The notes under the pieces were generated by a model. The model saw nothing but the letters and a program-made list of their open reading frames with translations, made no database searches and was not told where the DNA came from. Shown here piece by piece: positions 44,633 through 57,981 of a DNA stretch of 64,000 nt. Position 1 is the stretch's first letter; the number at the start of each line of letters is the position of its first letter. This DNA is from Lomentospora prolificans (lineage: Eukaryota > Ascomycota > Sordariomycetes > Microascales > Microascaceae). The stretch is from assembly GCA_029532625.1 (NCBI GenBank), contig JARFXM010000004.1:4216001-4280000 (forward strand), in the 5' to 3' direction. The position numbers and the translations under genes were made by a program.

Positions 44633-47600
44633 TCTCAAACCTGTAAGTGAGTCTGGTGAATGGGGGTTGACGTCGGGGATGGATTATAGGAGCGAGGCGA
44701 CTTCGGTTTTGTAGCCAGCGGACGTGATATATCCCGGGAGTCCTCGATTATCAAGGATCAACAAACCCACCCGGGAAAAGATAAGAGAAACAAAGCGACC
44801 ACTACAGACGATAGGAGCAGGAAAACCCAAGTCTCAGTGTCTTCACTTCCAGCGAAGATCGTGACGACCCAGCGTTCAAGATTATGTCTGCGACAAGGCA
44901 AGGTTCATAGGGAGGGAGTCAAGCCGGATAAAGGCGAAGGGGGCAGGTGTCGGCAAGTTATGTCGCACAGCCAATCCTCTGCTCCGATAGGCTCCGAGAA
45001 CAAACAGGAGGGAGAATTCAAGGTGATCCATCTTACACTTGGAGAGACAATACGTGTGTAATATGAAATAGCGCCTCGCCCTTTGCTTTTAGAGAGACTT
45101 GACGTATACGTAGGCGTAGGCATAGGCGTGTATATACGCCCTTCGCCCAGCATCTGTTCATCCTAGTTAAACAGGGATCGTTTTTTGGATAGCTCGCATA
45201 TTATAAACGTTCCTCCTTCGCCTTTTCTATCCCTGGGGGGTGGGGGACGGCGGAGAAATCCCGAGCTGAGGCGCCTCCCCTGTTTTCAGAAGGATACTTG
45301 AGTCGGAACCTTTGGGTGGGTTTGTAACACGACGAGAGGGGCTAGACTGGCATTCCGATAGATGGAGATACAACAATTCAGCGCTGGAAAAGCAATTACA
45401 CAAAGTGTCCTGATGAGGGTGGGAGTTGAGGCGTGCCAGCCGGCCAGTGGAAAAAGCAAAAATAGCCCTCTGGGATTTGCAAAGGAGAATAGTGAGCTTA
45501 GACTAGCCGGTAGCTAGACTAAATGGGCAAGACAAAAGTAAAGCTAGCACGCCTATGCCTTGGCTTTCTCACACAAAATTGGACGGAAGAGGAAACACTC
45601 CTGTATCTCGGGAAAGGGCTTGGAGTGTCGGAGACTTTTTCAAGGGCAACTGAGACGGAGGTGGCGGCCGGCCACACCCAACTAGCAGTATGTCCATGCG
45701 CGCCCGCAACTAAGGAGCACAGGATTTTCATGGCAGAGCTTGACAGTAAGACTCTGTTTAGGTCCTGTATATCAAGGCCGTCGAAGACTCAAAAGGGAAA
45801 AAAGATACCAAGTGGGCAGCGTGGTAGTTTATTCGTAGCCAGCATCGAATTGCGCGACACTCTCGAAAACTCCCACAGCTGGCTACACAACGGCTGGCCC
45901 GTGTACCCTTGGAGTGCATCAGGGGAGAGTTACGCGTGGCTGGAATAAAGACACCAGTTAGATTGGAATGCATTGATTCGGGCCGGGTTTTGACATCAGC
46001 TTGCGGCGAAGGCCCTCAGTTAGGAACGAGATGCAGGTGATGCAGGGATGGCTTGAGCTGGTCTTGGAGAAGAGAGCACCCAGGCGGTTAAGAGAGGCGA
46101 GAACTTCGTTCATGGTTCGTTCTCGTGGCGCCATCCGCCATCAGTCGTCAAGAATCCAACTCTTGGCGGGGAGCGGATGGGCCCTCGACACCAAGCGCCT
46201 GGAGTCCTTGTGGTTTCGCCCTGGTGCCTAGAGCGCGATGCCGATGACATTGAAGTTTAAGTACGCGATACCCCATGCTGGCTAAAGGGCCAGAGTGGCA
46301 GGGGGCGTTTTATGGATCCACACCTCCCCAGAAAAGCTTGACGCTATGGGCAGCTGGCATCCAAGTACCCTGTTCCTCGGATTGGTTGTTGGACAGAAGA
46401 GTGAGAGAATACCGTCGTCTGTTGATCAGCGTATTGCTGGCCAGCGGCCATTGTGTCTCGAGGGATGCCCGAAAGGGACGAAGTGAGGACGATGGCGCAA
46501 TCAACGTAGGGGGATAGCTGTCATAAAACCCAACGAGGCCGCGTCCAAGCCCTGTACAGGCTTCGGAGGAAATGCCGATGCTGCATCTCACCCTTTGGCG
46601 CAAGTTGAGATGGCGCACCACTCGGCGAGGTGGATCCTGGGAGCCAGGCGATAACAATATAAGGAAAAGCAACAACAGCCCGACAAGGACGGTCTGAGTC
46701 TAGCAGGCGACCTGGCCGATGCTGGCCATACCCACAGTAGATGTAATAACCGCCTCCTTCCTTCGCACAGCTCAACGTATTCAAAAAGTCGTAAAGCCAT
46801 CCCTAGAAGTGAAGGGAGAGAACCTCAGAACACCAATCTCTTTGTGGAGCCGCCAACGTCGGGAATGACGGGACAGCAGTGGTTGGGTGCGGCCGCGGGC
46901 GGGGAGGAATACAAAATAAGCAAAGATTAAGCTAGCAAGCCAAGGAAGCTTAGGCCAGCCATCACGAGAACTGTTTCGGGGCAGCGCTTTGGGCCTGGTG
47001 AATAATGAGATACGCTAAACGTTGCGGAGCAGAGGATCCCCTGCATTTTAGGAAGAGGAGCCGGCAAGGCCTCTGCAAGTGATTGACTCGTCATCGTCCC
47101 TATAACTGCTCGCGGTGGGCTCGAGATGAGAGCTGCTCCTCGTATTAGATAACTCACCAACTTATTGGGGTAGAAGCGTAATAGCGGGCTAGTGGCGTCG
47201 TCGTCTGCGAGGTGTATCGGGTGAGCTGGACAACATGTGGTGGACATCCCGATACCTCATCTTTTATAGACGATGGAGGTCGGAAGGTAATTACGGCCGA
47301 CATTGAGACTTGCCGAAGTCTCTTCCATCCGTCAGCTCACGAACATTTGCTACCCAGGCACCAAAGGATGTGTCACTCTTGTTCGGGCTGTGGAGATCGA
47401 TGGCCGCGGAAGTGGACGGGGTGATTGCCTCGAGTCAGCAGTTCCGGTATCTCTTACAACACTCGAAGTTGGGGCCGAGGCCGGAGCACTCGCCTATTTG
47501 CAAAGCCATGACTCTGCAGTGGTCCCATCAATCTAAGGACCATTTGCCGATCTAGCACCTGTGCGTCGGGTATTCACCGAGTTGAGCGGGAAGTTTCGAC

Positions 47601-48849
47601 GTAGTATGAGAGAGGCAGGTGCAGGCATTGACAGCCTGCCAGCAGTATCGAGGCACTTGTAGCTGGCCATCTGCAGCCACATTCGTGCATTGCAGGAGAC
47701 TGTGCGATATCTGTAAACTTGAAAATAAATAGTAAGAGATAATCTCAGTCACTTTTGGTGACTTTCAGTCCATTGGTAATCTAGGAGATAGAATAAAACA
47801 GAGGAATAAGGACGCCAGCTGGTATGAATAGGTTTGGGTTTGGACCCATTATCAAGAGGCCCTGGAAGCCACAGCCAGCAATCCATCAGGTCTACCCATT
47901 GTTTTCCTCAGCAGGATGCCAGCACTGCCAGCCAGCTAGCGATTCGATCTTGTGTTTACAAGGGCCAATTGATGTGCCACTGCCCCACATGCTGGCACTC
48001 TCCATTAACAGCTGGCTAGCCAGCATATACCAAGGTAATACAAGTAGGTTTCCGGCACACTAAACACCCTGTGCGTTAGCTAACGTACTGCAGCCCATCT
48101 GCGGACCACAGTGCAAGCCAGCCTGAGTGAATGACTGGGCAGGAGCGATGCTGGGGAGAGAAGAACTTCGAAAAGCAACCTCATGAATACACCTGATCGA
48201 AAAAATTTCTTTCACCTAGAAACTAAACCACCATCGACATCCGGAATTCCATCAACCGCCAAGACACACATTCTCTACCTCAGTTCAGTAGATAGGAGAG
48301 AATAAAAAGCATTTCGAGCACCACCGGGCACACCGACTCGCCATTTCACCAGCCATTTGACCCTTTCGCTCTGTTTGGGCGTTTGCCAGTGGACACCCTC
48401 CCTTCGTCACATTAATCGACATCGACGGTGGAGTGGCAAGTTCTTAGAGACATCATACGCAAGGCCTATTCTAATAATCATCTGTCCCCGTCGGCCCCAG
48501 TGTGCCTGGGCGTCTCAGAGCCCTCATCATTACCAAACCCGAACCCTGGAGCTGCTGGCCGTCCCACTCGCCCGCCTCCCTCACTTGAAATCAGGTGGCG
48601 TCTAAACTCACCGGCAGCTTTCTGTTGCTTCTTGAGCTGTTAGGATCTGATACGAGAATTAAGAATTGCCATAGCTTAGTGCTAAAGACGCACTTGTGTG
48701 CGCGAACTGGTGATTGGCTTGTACTGACATCCATCCATTCTTCAATTTCGCAAAATCTGCGCGAGAGCCTCTGAGGACGATATAGTTTTCAGAAGCATCC
48801 TGGTTTGTGGGGTCTAATACCCGAGGTTACCATCTAAATTCCTACGACC
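44633..48849. other. 4.2 kb gene-free region
   Basis: Divergent spacer between the 724-residue gene (-) and IPI3 (+). Frames up to 141 codons occur (45,523-45,948) but none has a motif. Short CCAGCCAG/GCTAGC-type words recur around 47,870-48,020. No transposase, RNA gene or long repeat is readable. The last ~150 bases are the IPI3 promoter. Confidence 0.45.
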
Positions 48850-50261
48850 ATGCTCTCCGAGTTGTTCTTTGCCTCCACTGGCGGGCCTCCTGTCTCCTCC
48901 CGGACGGAAATCGCAAAAGATGTGGGCATATACTCCTACCAGCTGAATCCCAGTCTTGCTGCGAAGTCGACTTTTAAAAAAAGCGCCACACCACCAAATT
49001 GCCTTGCAGTCAGCGCATCGCATGTTTTTGCGGCGCAAAAGGACAAAGCCCATGTCCACGTCTACTCGAGGATACGCGGAAATCAAGAGGCCCTGATCCC
49101 TTTTCCGGAGAAGATTACGTCTATTGCGTTAATAGAAGACGTCCTGCTTCTAGGAACCGCCCAGGGCAGGCTGATACTATGGGAGGTATGTTCGCACGTT
49201 TTCCCCCCACCTTCTTCTTCCTTCCTTTTCTCCTTCACATCCACTGTCTCGTAGGCGTTTAGACGCTCACCGTGTTATAGATCTGCACGGGGCGACAGGT
49301 TACCACTCCGCCCTGCCATGTACAGGCCTTAACCTGTCTTGCGGTCACACCGTACCATGTCCTTACGGGATCTGACGACTCAAACGTTCACGTTTGGTCG
49401 TTGCCTCACCTTCTTGATATCGATGTTCGGGCAGATCACGAACCGGATAGGTCTTTCTCTAACCACAGGGCCGCCATAACAGCGGTAGCCGTTTCGAAAA
49501 GTACTAATGCGGAGACCGCAATCTGTATCTCTGCTAGCAAGGACAAGACATGCGTAATATGGAACTATCATACCGGCGAGGCCCTCAGAACGCTCTTGTT
49601 TTCATCGGTGCCCCTATGCCTCTGTCTAGATCCCTGTGCTCGAGCCGTCTTTGTAGCCACTGAGGACAATGCAGTCTTTGCAGTGGAAATGTTCGGAGAC
49701 AAAGCTCTCCTTGGCCCCCGCAGCGAAGGCCTTTCTTCAACGGCTGTCCAGGTCACTGGCTCTTTAGGGGTGGCCGAGGCTGATGACGGACCGGCTTCCT
49801 GCATAGCCGCGAGTTTTGACGGGACCACCCTACTGACGGGCCACTTGAAGGGCAAGGTGCTCCAGTGGACGCTAGCAAGCGATGGCCATCCCGCCAAAGT
49901 TGCTGATCTGAACTCTCCTGTCACGAACCTGGTGTTCTCGCCGCCCATGGCGGAGAAGAGACCTACGACTATCCACACCATTGTCAAACCGACGCGTGCA
50001 GAGAGACAGTACACCTTTACGGCGCAGCTGGAGACCAGTCTTGCTGAGGAGACAAAGCTGGAGCGGATCTTAAGTTCCAAAGGATTCCCGTCAGATGCAC
50101 TAGAGGCTGCGCTGATCGGTCTACAACAGTCTTATCCAGGCACCTCCTCAGCCCAAGGAGCCAATGAGCCGAATGAAGAGCTGTGGCAGATTATAAATGA
50201 GCAACGGGCCTTGCAGCAGCTCACCTTCCAGAAATATGTCGAGGCCAAGGCACAACATTAG
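48850..50261 (+). CDS. ipi3: IPI3-like WD40 protein of the Rix1 pre-60S complex
   Basis: Two exons, 48850-49185 and 49281-50261, give 438 residues. The start MLSELFFASTGGPP and the WD40-type blades (LLLGTAQGRLILWE, VLTGSDDSNVHVWSL, CISASKDKTCVIWNYHTGEA, LLTGHLKGKVLQWTL) match Ipi3. The helical C-terminus (NEELWQIINEQRALQQLTFQKYVEAK) is typical of the family and follows the propeller. Ipi3 works with Rix1 and Ipi1 in ITS2 processing and in recruiting the AAA-ATPase Rea1 to late nuclear 60S particles; in yeast it also has a reported role in replication licensing. The 95-base intron sits between two blades. Confidence 0.88.
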
Positions 50262-51229
50262 ATCAAAATTAATGAAAAAAACCCATCACCTTCCTCCTCC
50301 GGATGCCCGCAAGGGGCCTGGACTCGGCCACACCCAAGCCAGATGAATCTCCCATGTGATCAGCGTACAGCCATACTCCTACGGTGGGGTTCCATCCCGT
50401 CCTCGCCGACCTGTTCGTGAAAAATTACACTAGACGTCAGCTCCCTTATAGTGCCAGCACCTAATATCGCGCCCACCGCAAGCCCATCAGACTACAATAC
50501 ACATCGGTAAAGCAAGGATCCAAAAATAAACGAGTGTCGGGACTCCTCACAGGGTGGTGTCTCAATTACCAGATGCATGAAGTAGCCCCATCAGTCATAA
50601 GCTGCTTGCTTGAATACACGGGATGGATAATAAGCGGGGTTCGCCGCCATTGCTGGCTCAAGCTGGACTGGATGGATCGTCTGTCCCAATTGGGGGATGC
50701 TGCAGCGCCGCATTTCTATTGAGCAGAGGGGGCCAAAGCAATTGCTCTCATTTAGCCATTGCTCCTCCTTCGCGACCATACTTTCCGATATCAGGAGGAC
50801 ACAAATTGCCCTATGGGATCGCTTAATTTTCGAACAATTCCCGAAGCGAAGCCCTGTTCCTTCGGCTGACCGTACCCACCACTATTCAAGACAATAAAGA
50901 ATCGTTTGCCATTGGCATCGTCGGTGGGTCCGATTAACACGTAGTTTTCCCCGGCTTATTAGCTGCGCTAGCCTTCAAGATGGTCCAAAATAGGATGCTC
51001 CACCAAGCTGGTATCGAGGAACGGCTCGGCATACTTGATCCTTTCGGGAAACCGGGGACCAAATTACGTCGTAAATTCAATTGGAGGATGCGGTACCTGT
51101 GCACCGATCAGGCTCCTAATATCTGGGCAGGTACTCTCACCTTTTTCTCTAGTGTCCCATGCCCCTTGGGTCTCATGCGATGATCCTCCCCTGGTTCTCT
51201 CATGGGAGTTGGATGGCGTCAAGTGAACA
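50262..51229. other. Intergenic region, sedolisin promoter side
   Basis: Nearly 1 kb with only short motif-free frames. No TATA box of good quality and no repeat is seen. Confidence 0.5.
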
Positions 51230-53346
51230 ATGAGACCTGGTTTCCTAGTCACGATAACCACGTCGGCGCTGGCGGTGATAGCCAGTCCTGTGTCACCTCA
51301 CTCACGAGTCGAACATGTCGAACACGAGAAGAGGTCCGTCAGGTCGAATTGGTCCAAATATACTCGGCTGCCTAGTTCCTACTCCTTCCCGGTGAGGATC
51401 GGGTTAACTCAGAGGAATCTCGACCGGGCCAGCGAGTTTATGGGTGAGATTTCAGATCCGACGTCGCCGTCTTATGGTCAGCATTGGTCACAGCAGAAGA
51501 TTATTGAGACCTTTGCCCCGGATGATAGCACGATAGATGCCGTTCTCGCATGGCTGGAGAATGAAGGCATCGAACGGAACCGAACAACCCTTTCACGAGC
51601 GAAGAACTGGGTATCATTCATGGCTACACGCGACGAGGCTGAGTCCTTGCTGCGCACTCAATACCACGTCTTTACTCATGAGTCTGGCCATGCACACGTC
51701 GCGTGTGATAGTTACTCTGTTCCGAAACACCTCGCTCAACATATCGACATAATCACCCCAACCGTGCACTTCGATCAACGACTTGGTGAATCAAGGGAAG
51801 ATTCCAAGGTCCCGCTCTCAGACGAAAAGGTTGAGAAACTGAGGAAACGGATATCCACCGACATGCTTCATCCGTCGGAGGGTATTCGGCCAGGTGTGAC
51901 AGCAATCCTAGGCGATCCTGCGAGTGGCAGTCTACCAAAACCGGGGAAAACTGTCAAGCATCCTAGTGTTCTCGCGAGCTTAGCAGATTGCGACACCATG
52001 ATAACTCCGGCCTGCATCAGGGCCTTGTACGGCATACCGCCAGGGACTTTGCGGTGGCCCGCGAACAGCCTGGGTGTGGTTGAATACACCCCGCAGGCGT
52101 TCCTACAAGAAGACTTGGACCTCTTCTTTGCGGAGTACGAACCAAGGCTCGTCGGAAAGCCACCCAATATTCATCTCATCGCAGACGGCGTTGTCCAGAC
52201 AGAGAAGCAATCCTACTTTTACAACGGAGAGTCTTCGTTGGATCTTGAATACGCCATGTCCTTGGTCTACCCGCAAAAGGTGACACTTTATCAAGTTGGA
52301 GATATGATTCAAGGGGGGAGTTTCAATAACTTCTTGGATGCCGTCGATGGTAGTTACTGTAATTTCCAGGGCGGAGGCTCCAAAGATCCCAACATTGACG
52401 GTCAGTACCCACCGGAGAAGGTCTGCGGAACAGCGCCGTTGGTGAATGTTATCTCCACGAGCTATGCGTACAACGAAGGTGACCTGAGTATAAGGTACGA
52501 AGAACGTCAGTGTGCCGAGTACATGAAGCTCGGCCTCCAAGGAGTCTCTATGGTCTTTGCATCAGGAGATTTTGGAGTGGCAGGTAACAAAAACATGTGT
52601 TTCGATCCGCTCACGGGAGCATATCAACACGGATCTCTTGGTGGGATCTTCAATCCTTCTTTCCCGAGTACTTGTCCCTGGGTGACGTCTGTGGGGGCTA
52701 CCGAAGTCATGGAGGGGTCTACCGTGCGCAGCGGCGAGGTGGCCTGTGAAAAAGTGATTCGGTCCGGTGGAGGGTTTTCCAACGTTTTCCCGATGCCAGA
52801 CTACCAGAAGAAGGCAGTCCATGGGTATTTCCACGACTCTCCATCTTTGTACAGTTCGGATCGATATAACAACTCGAGGGTAACACGGGGCTACCCAGAC
52901 GTCAGTGCCAACGGAGCGAACTTTGTCACGGGTGTCAACGGAAACTTTACCCTCTCGTACGGGTCATCCGGTAGGTTGTTATTTAGTACAATTTGTTGAT
53001 GCATACAGCGCTAACAGTCCTCTTTCAGCTTCCGCCCCCGTGTTTGCAGCGATTCTGACGCTGATCAACGAGAAGCGGCTTGCCGCCGGCAAGTCCACGG
53101 TAGGGTTTGTCAACCCGGTGTTATACGCCAACCCTAACGTGTTCAACGACGTCAAGTTCGGACGCAATCCCGGGTGTTCAACTGACGGGTTCTCTGCTCG
53201 CGAGGGTTGGGACCCAGTAACGGGCTTAGGGTAAGCTGTGCTCTCTTCTAATCTGGAATCCAGCCTCCCCGAATTTTGGTCGCTAACATAGCTACAGGAC
53301 CCCTAAATATCGGGATATGGAGTCGCTCTTCATGTCGCTTCCTTGA
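51230..53346 (+). CDS. Secreted sedolisin (S53) tripeptidyl-peptidase
   Basis: Three exons (51230-52970, 53029-53230, 53298-53346) give 663 residues. A signal peptide (FLVTITTSALAVIASPVS) is followed by a pro-domain of ~190 residues with the typical SDPTSPSYGQHWS motif. The catalytic domain carries Glu334 and Asp338 in GESSLDLEYAM (E-x3-D spacing), oxyanion Asp447 in SGDFG, and nucleophile Ser580 in GSSASAP, where the usual motif is GTSAS. The calcium site follows at the end (FNDVKFGRNPGC, WDPVTGLGTP). Sedolisins are acid-active serine peptidases that release tripeptides from extracellular protein. The first short intron falls directly after the catalytic Ser codon. All catalytic residues are intact, so it should be active. 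Confidence 0.94.
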
Positions 53347-54195
53347 AACGATTAGACGATGTGAAGGGAGCAGTATATACAGGCGAACGTACATATTTTG
53401 TATATAAACAAGGCATTCTTGGGAGTTTTCTTTTTCTTTTTTTCTTTTTTTTTTTTGGGCATTTTGCATTTTGGGAATTTTGCACAGTCGCTTCCATTCT
53501 CGTACACACTTCTTACCTTTTGTACATATTCTTTAGGACTGTACATATTCGTCCACATAAGACGTATCTGCTCTTCCGTGGTCTAGGAAATCCATCTACG
53601 ACACTCGGACGCATCCTCTTCACGATTGGACAGCCGTGGATGTTTATTAAAGCGGTATTTCATCGTCAGAGGCATTCCGCATGGTGCTAAGTTAGTAAAG
53701 CTCTGAGGCTGCTTAGAACAGCATGATGGAGCTAGATTGTTGAAATTGCCAGCGATAGCATTGAGGATATACTATGGGGAAACTGATCTATGGATTATCT
53801 GGGGGTTGAAGTTACAGTGGTGGTAGTGCATCCGTTCGCGGGGTTGTCACTATTAAATGATCAATTTGATGCCTGGCCAGCGTTGCCAGCTGGCGTTGGG
53901 CTCCATTAGCTGGCACTAAGACTGAGAACCTTGGAAGGTGTCCAGTATTAATTAGGTCCCGCATCAATGTACTGTAGGTTACGTCAACGGACTTGAATGT
54001 TGGCTTCGGCGCTTTGCGCGGAAGGCGGAGGTAACAGCGCGGAATATTACAAATTCCGCCGCTCCAAAATCTCCCACCTCCAAATAAGTTATCAATCAAG
54101 CAGCATTTGCCTCGCATCTTTTCTGCCCTATCCCCGATTTACACCTTCTCTCCTCTACAACAACGGCCAACGGAACCACGTATCAATCAGCCAGA
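53347..54195. other. Intergenic region
   Basis: 3' flank of the sedolisin gene with T-rich tracts (~53,430-53,460), then the ISD11 promoter. No gene is seen. Confidence 0.5.
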
Positions 54196-54752
54196 ATGTC
54201 TGTCGCCTCCGCGTTAAAGGGCGATAGCGCCCAACAAGCCCGTTCTCTCGTAAGTATCTTTCTCTTTTAGCATCGCACCTCACAATTATCCTCGTCCGAT
54301 GCCTCCGACCCCGACATTCGGTCTGCCGCGGACGTCGGCAATTTTGATTATGCGCTTGTTACTAACTAACCTGCTTGTCAATGCATAGTACCGCCAACTG
54401 CTGAGGCAAGGCAAGCAATTCAGCGCCTACAACTTCCGAGAGTACGCGAAGCGCCGAACGAGGGACGCCTTCCGCGAGAACATGACGGTGAAGGACCCTC
54501 AGCAGATCGACCAGTTCCTCGCCAAAGCTCGCCAGGAGCTCGAACTGATCAAGAGGCAGACCATCATTAGCCAGTTTTATAAATCCGATATGCTGGTCGT
54601 CGAGAACGCTGCTGCGAGGGGAGCGAAGACAACGGAGAAGCTGGACCCGCTTGGGACCAAGTGAGTTGTTTTGATTTTTTTTTTTTTCGTCTTTCGTCCA
54701 GGAATGATGTCCTTGCGCGATTCTTGCTAACCCGAAGTTTAGGATGGCTTAA
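54196..54752 (+). CDS. isd11: ISD11 (LYRM4-like) LYR protein
   Basis: Three exons (54196-54249, 54389-54660, 54743-54752) give 111 residues. The LYR signature (SLYRQLLRQG) is split by intron 1 between Leu and Tyr. It continues FSAYNFREYAKRRTRDAFRE, the ISD11 hallmark with the conserved Phe/Arg cluster. Isd11 binds and stabilises the cysteine desulfurase Nfs1 with acyl carrier protein in the mitochondrial matrix, and is essential for iron-sulfur cluster assembly. The last exon adds only the end of a Lys codon, Met, Ala and stop. No classic presequence is seen, as usual for this small protein. Confidence 0.92.
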
Positions 54753-55637
54753 GAAGGCGACGGTAGGCGTGAAGGAACAAAGGAAAACATAGACGGGGAC
54801 GCGCATACTTGATGGATGCTTCGACGTATACTTGTATGATTAAGGAAGGAAAAAGACTACCGGGAGCGATACCCCGATATCGAGGAATGGAGGGAGGTAG
54901 AGACCTGGCGCCTGGCATCTGAATAACCTGCATGTTTACTACTCAGCTCTTTTCGAATCTCGAGTGTATATTTAACTGGCAATTTGAGGCTAGTCAAATT
55001 CCTTTCGGTCACTACCTTGTGTTGATGTTCGCATGGGTTTGGCTCTACATCCAGACTAGATGTCGGCGTCAGAGTTTATATCTCAAGTCGTAGCGATACT
55101 CATCATTGCTTCGACTCAATTCCCCAAGGCAAGAGGCCGTGTCGCTGAGAACAGCTCGTGGTCGCTCCCAGCATTATCGTGTATAAGATATCGCACTGTA
55201 TCGGCACTGACTACCTGGATGTGGCGGCGGCGCACGCCACACACCTCAGCCTGCTTTGTGAACAGTGTTACTGTCACGTGACACTACTTGAGCGGACTAA
55301 GTTTTGCCCCTGGCATGGGCAGACAAGGCTGTTGTCGCGACGCTACTAAGAGTGCGCGATTCGAGACAGACGCCGAAGAATTGACTCGCGAATCGAACAG
55401 GAGCAGGACAATAATCGCTGTTGTTTCTGGCTTCATCATCGTGTGGTATATTCAGAAGGGCGATTCTGTCTCTCTTTCGACTGCACTGCGGCAATTGAGC
55501 AGTCGGTGCGACTCCGATTGACTCGATCACGAGCATCGCGCCTTCCATGCAAGCGTCCTCTCTGTTCTAAATCTTCGACACTTACTGCATCTTCATGGGT
55601 TTAGCTTTTGGGAAGCTACCAACTACCTGCGTATAAT
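54753..55637. other. Intergenic region
   Basis: About 0.9 kb between two genes on the same strand. Short frames lack motifs; nothing else is seen. Confidence 0.5.
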
Positions 55638-57981
55638 ATGGCACCGGGAGTGGGTTTTCTTTTTCTTCTGTTACCTTGCAGTGTCTAAGTTTGCCATCAA
55701 AGCACTAACCCTTGCGCCTAGACTCGGCGAGCGAATCGTGCGGGTTACGCCGAACACGACGATTTCGAAGGTACGTTGCAGGCCTTTGACCCTCGAGCTA
55801 TTCAGAAATTATCAACTCAGGTTGTGTTAACTTGTATGCAACAGGTCTTCCCGTGCGACAATGGCGAGAAGAATGGGTCAAGATCGCGCCTCCTCCCCCT
55901 CCTGAAACGACCAAGGCGAATGATATCTGGGCCATCGAACTACCCCACGGCCTCCCCAAAGATGCGCACCTTTTAGCCCCTCATAGCCAAGAATTATTAC
56001 GTGCTGCGCGATCCGGACAACTCTATAAACGACCCCTTCCCGCCGAGGAGGAAGAGCCCGAAACCGATGGTATTTCCACGGAGAAGCTAGAGAAGAAGGA
56101 AGAGGACGACCCGAGTACCAAGGGCTTTACGGTCAGGGCATGGAAACCTATTGCGCGCAATGCTGAAGGGCCCGACATCAGCCACCTTGCTAAGAGAAGG
56201 AAGGGGACGGTTACCATTGCCTCCAAGACAATCGTAACCCCTGCCCACGGAACCACCATCACCAAGGCGACCGTCCGCCGAGTCGACGCCGCTGGCAACC
56301 CCTATACTCAGGAGGTCACGCTTGTTGAGGGCCAACATATCGAGGGAGAGATCATCTCCACCAGTGTTGTCGCCGCGCCCGTTACCATTGGCGGTGGCGA
56401 CTCGCAGCAAGCAACTCCCAAGCGTCGGCCACCCCCGCCCAAGAGGAAACCCAAGGGTCCTGGTCGTGGAAGGAAGAAGAAGCTGCCCTTGCCCCCGAGC
56501 ACGCGTTCTGCGGCTGGAGGGGTGGCTGGTGCTGCAGCTGGCGGAACCCCCGGAGAAGGGGAGAATGTGAGTATCTATTTGCCTGGCATTCTATAGTTGC
56601 ACTCAGTCAAAGCTAACCTGGTTCATCTGCACAGGCTATTAAACAAGAGGGAGAAGGCGATGATTCCGCCAATAAAGATAAGACCAATTCCGCGGCGCCT
56701 TCTGATGATGAGGATGAGGGTGACGATGGGGATGAGGGCGATGAAGGAGAAGATGGCGATGATAACGATGATGGCAAGGAGTCGGGAACTGCTGAGCCCA
56801 CAGATCAGCAAGGCCAGGACCAGGAAATGACTGATGCGCCTACCGTAACTAACGACGCTAATCACCCCAAGCAAGTATCGCCGGTCGAGCCGGCCGAGAA
56901 GTTGAATGAGGGGTCTCCAGTCAACCCTTTGAACCTAACCCCTCCGGTCCTACCTATCCCTTCACTAGGGTCTCCGAGAGTAGAGGGAAGTCCTCTGAAG
57001 AACGTCATGATTATGTCACCTACGGAACCTACCGCCAGATCTCCTGCTGAGCTGGGGCGCGGCGAGGGCACCACGTCGGACCCACCGGCGCAGATCGACA
57101 CAGTAATGACGGATGATGCGCCGGCCGCTCCTGAACCCGCAGCACAAGAATCTAAGGTCAAGGAGGAGGCTAAAGAGCCATCTGCTGAGCCGGCCGCTCC
57201 TCGTGAAGCGTCACCGAGCAAACCCGAGGAGGCCACCGAGAGTGCTGACACGGCTATGAGCGGTACCGAGCCTTCTGCGGAGGTTGTAGAGCCTTCAAGT
57301 GCCAGCGCGCTAGTGGAAGAAGCGAAGGGACCCAGCCCGGCTAAGGAAGCCTCGCCGGCTGTTAAGCCCGAAAAGTCCGCTTCACCTACTGCCGCTCTCG
57401 CATCGGAGGCCCCGGCGGAGCCCGCGCCTGCCGAGCCTGAGCCCGTTAGCGCAGAAGCTCCTGTGACGGAAACACCTGTAGTCGAGGAGGTGAAGGAACC
57501 GGAAACGAAAGAGGCGGAGCCTGAGCCTCAACCGGAGTTCGCGACCAAGTCTGATGAGGGCCCGGGCCTCCTGGACAGCCTCGTAGAAAACCTAGACAAG
57601 AGGGCCGAGGCGATCAAGGCTCAATCCGCAGAGCCCGCTTCCGTCCTAGAGCCACCACCGGAGCCTCCCGCGGAGACAACGATCCAGAAAGAGCCCGGTG
57701 AGCCACCCGTGGAAGAGCCCAGACCCAACGAGCCCGCCGCTCCGGCAGCGAAGCTCGAGGATCCTACCGTCGAAGAACCAAAGGCGGAGGCTGCTGCGCC
57801 CGAGGAAGCAAAGTCCGAAGAGCTCAAGACGGAAGAAAACCCGTCTGAAGAGCCTCCCAAGGACGAGCCCAAGATTGAGGAATCCAAACCCGAGGAGGGC
57901 GAGAAGGAGCCTGCGACGGAGGATCCCAGGACAAAAGAGCCTAAGAAAGAGGATGATGAGGCGGCTGCACCTGCGTCTTAG
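55638..57981 (+). CDS. Large acidic, probably nuclear protein of unknown function
   Basis: My model has four exons: 55638-55649 (MAPG, inferred, weak GTGGGT donor), 55722-55770, 55845-56566 and 56635-57981, giving 709 residues. Exon 2 to early exon 3 encode a well-ordered motif, TRRANRAGYAEHDDFEG then LPVRQWREEWVKIAPP. Around 200-260 a basic segment (PKRKPKGPGRGRKKKLPLP) resembles an AT-hook. After it comes a long acidic region (DDEDEGDDGDEGDEGEDGDD) and ~400 residues of Pro/Glu/Ala-rich low complexity. The layout suggests a chromatin- or DNA-associated protein; the N-terminal motif looks conserved but I cannot name the family. The first 12-base exon is the least certain part. Confidence 0.7.

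Noticed and set aside
45523..45948. 141-codon plus-strand frame starting MGKTKVKLARLC
   Set aside because: No domain, no intron or promoter signals, ordinary composition for chance; not convincing as a gene.
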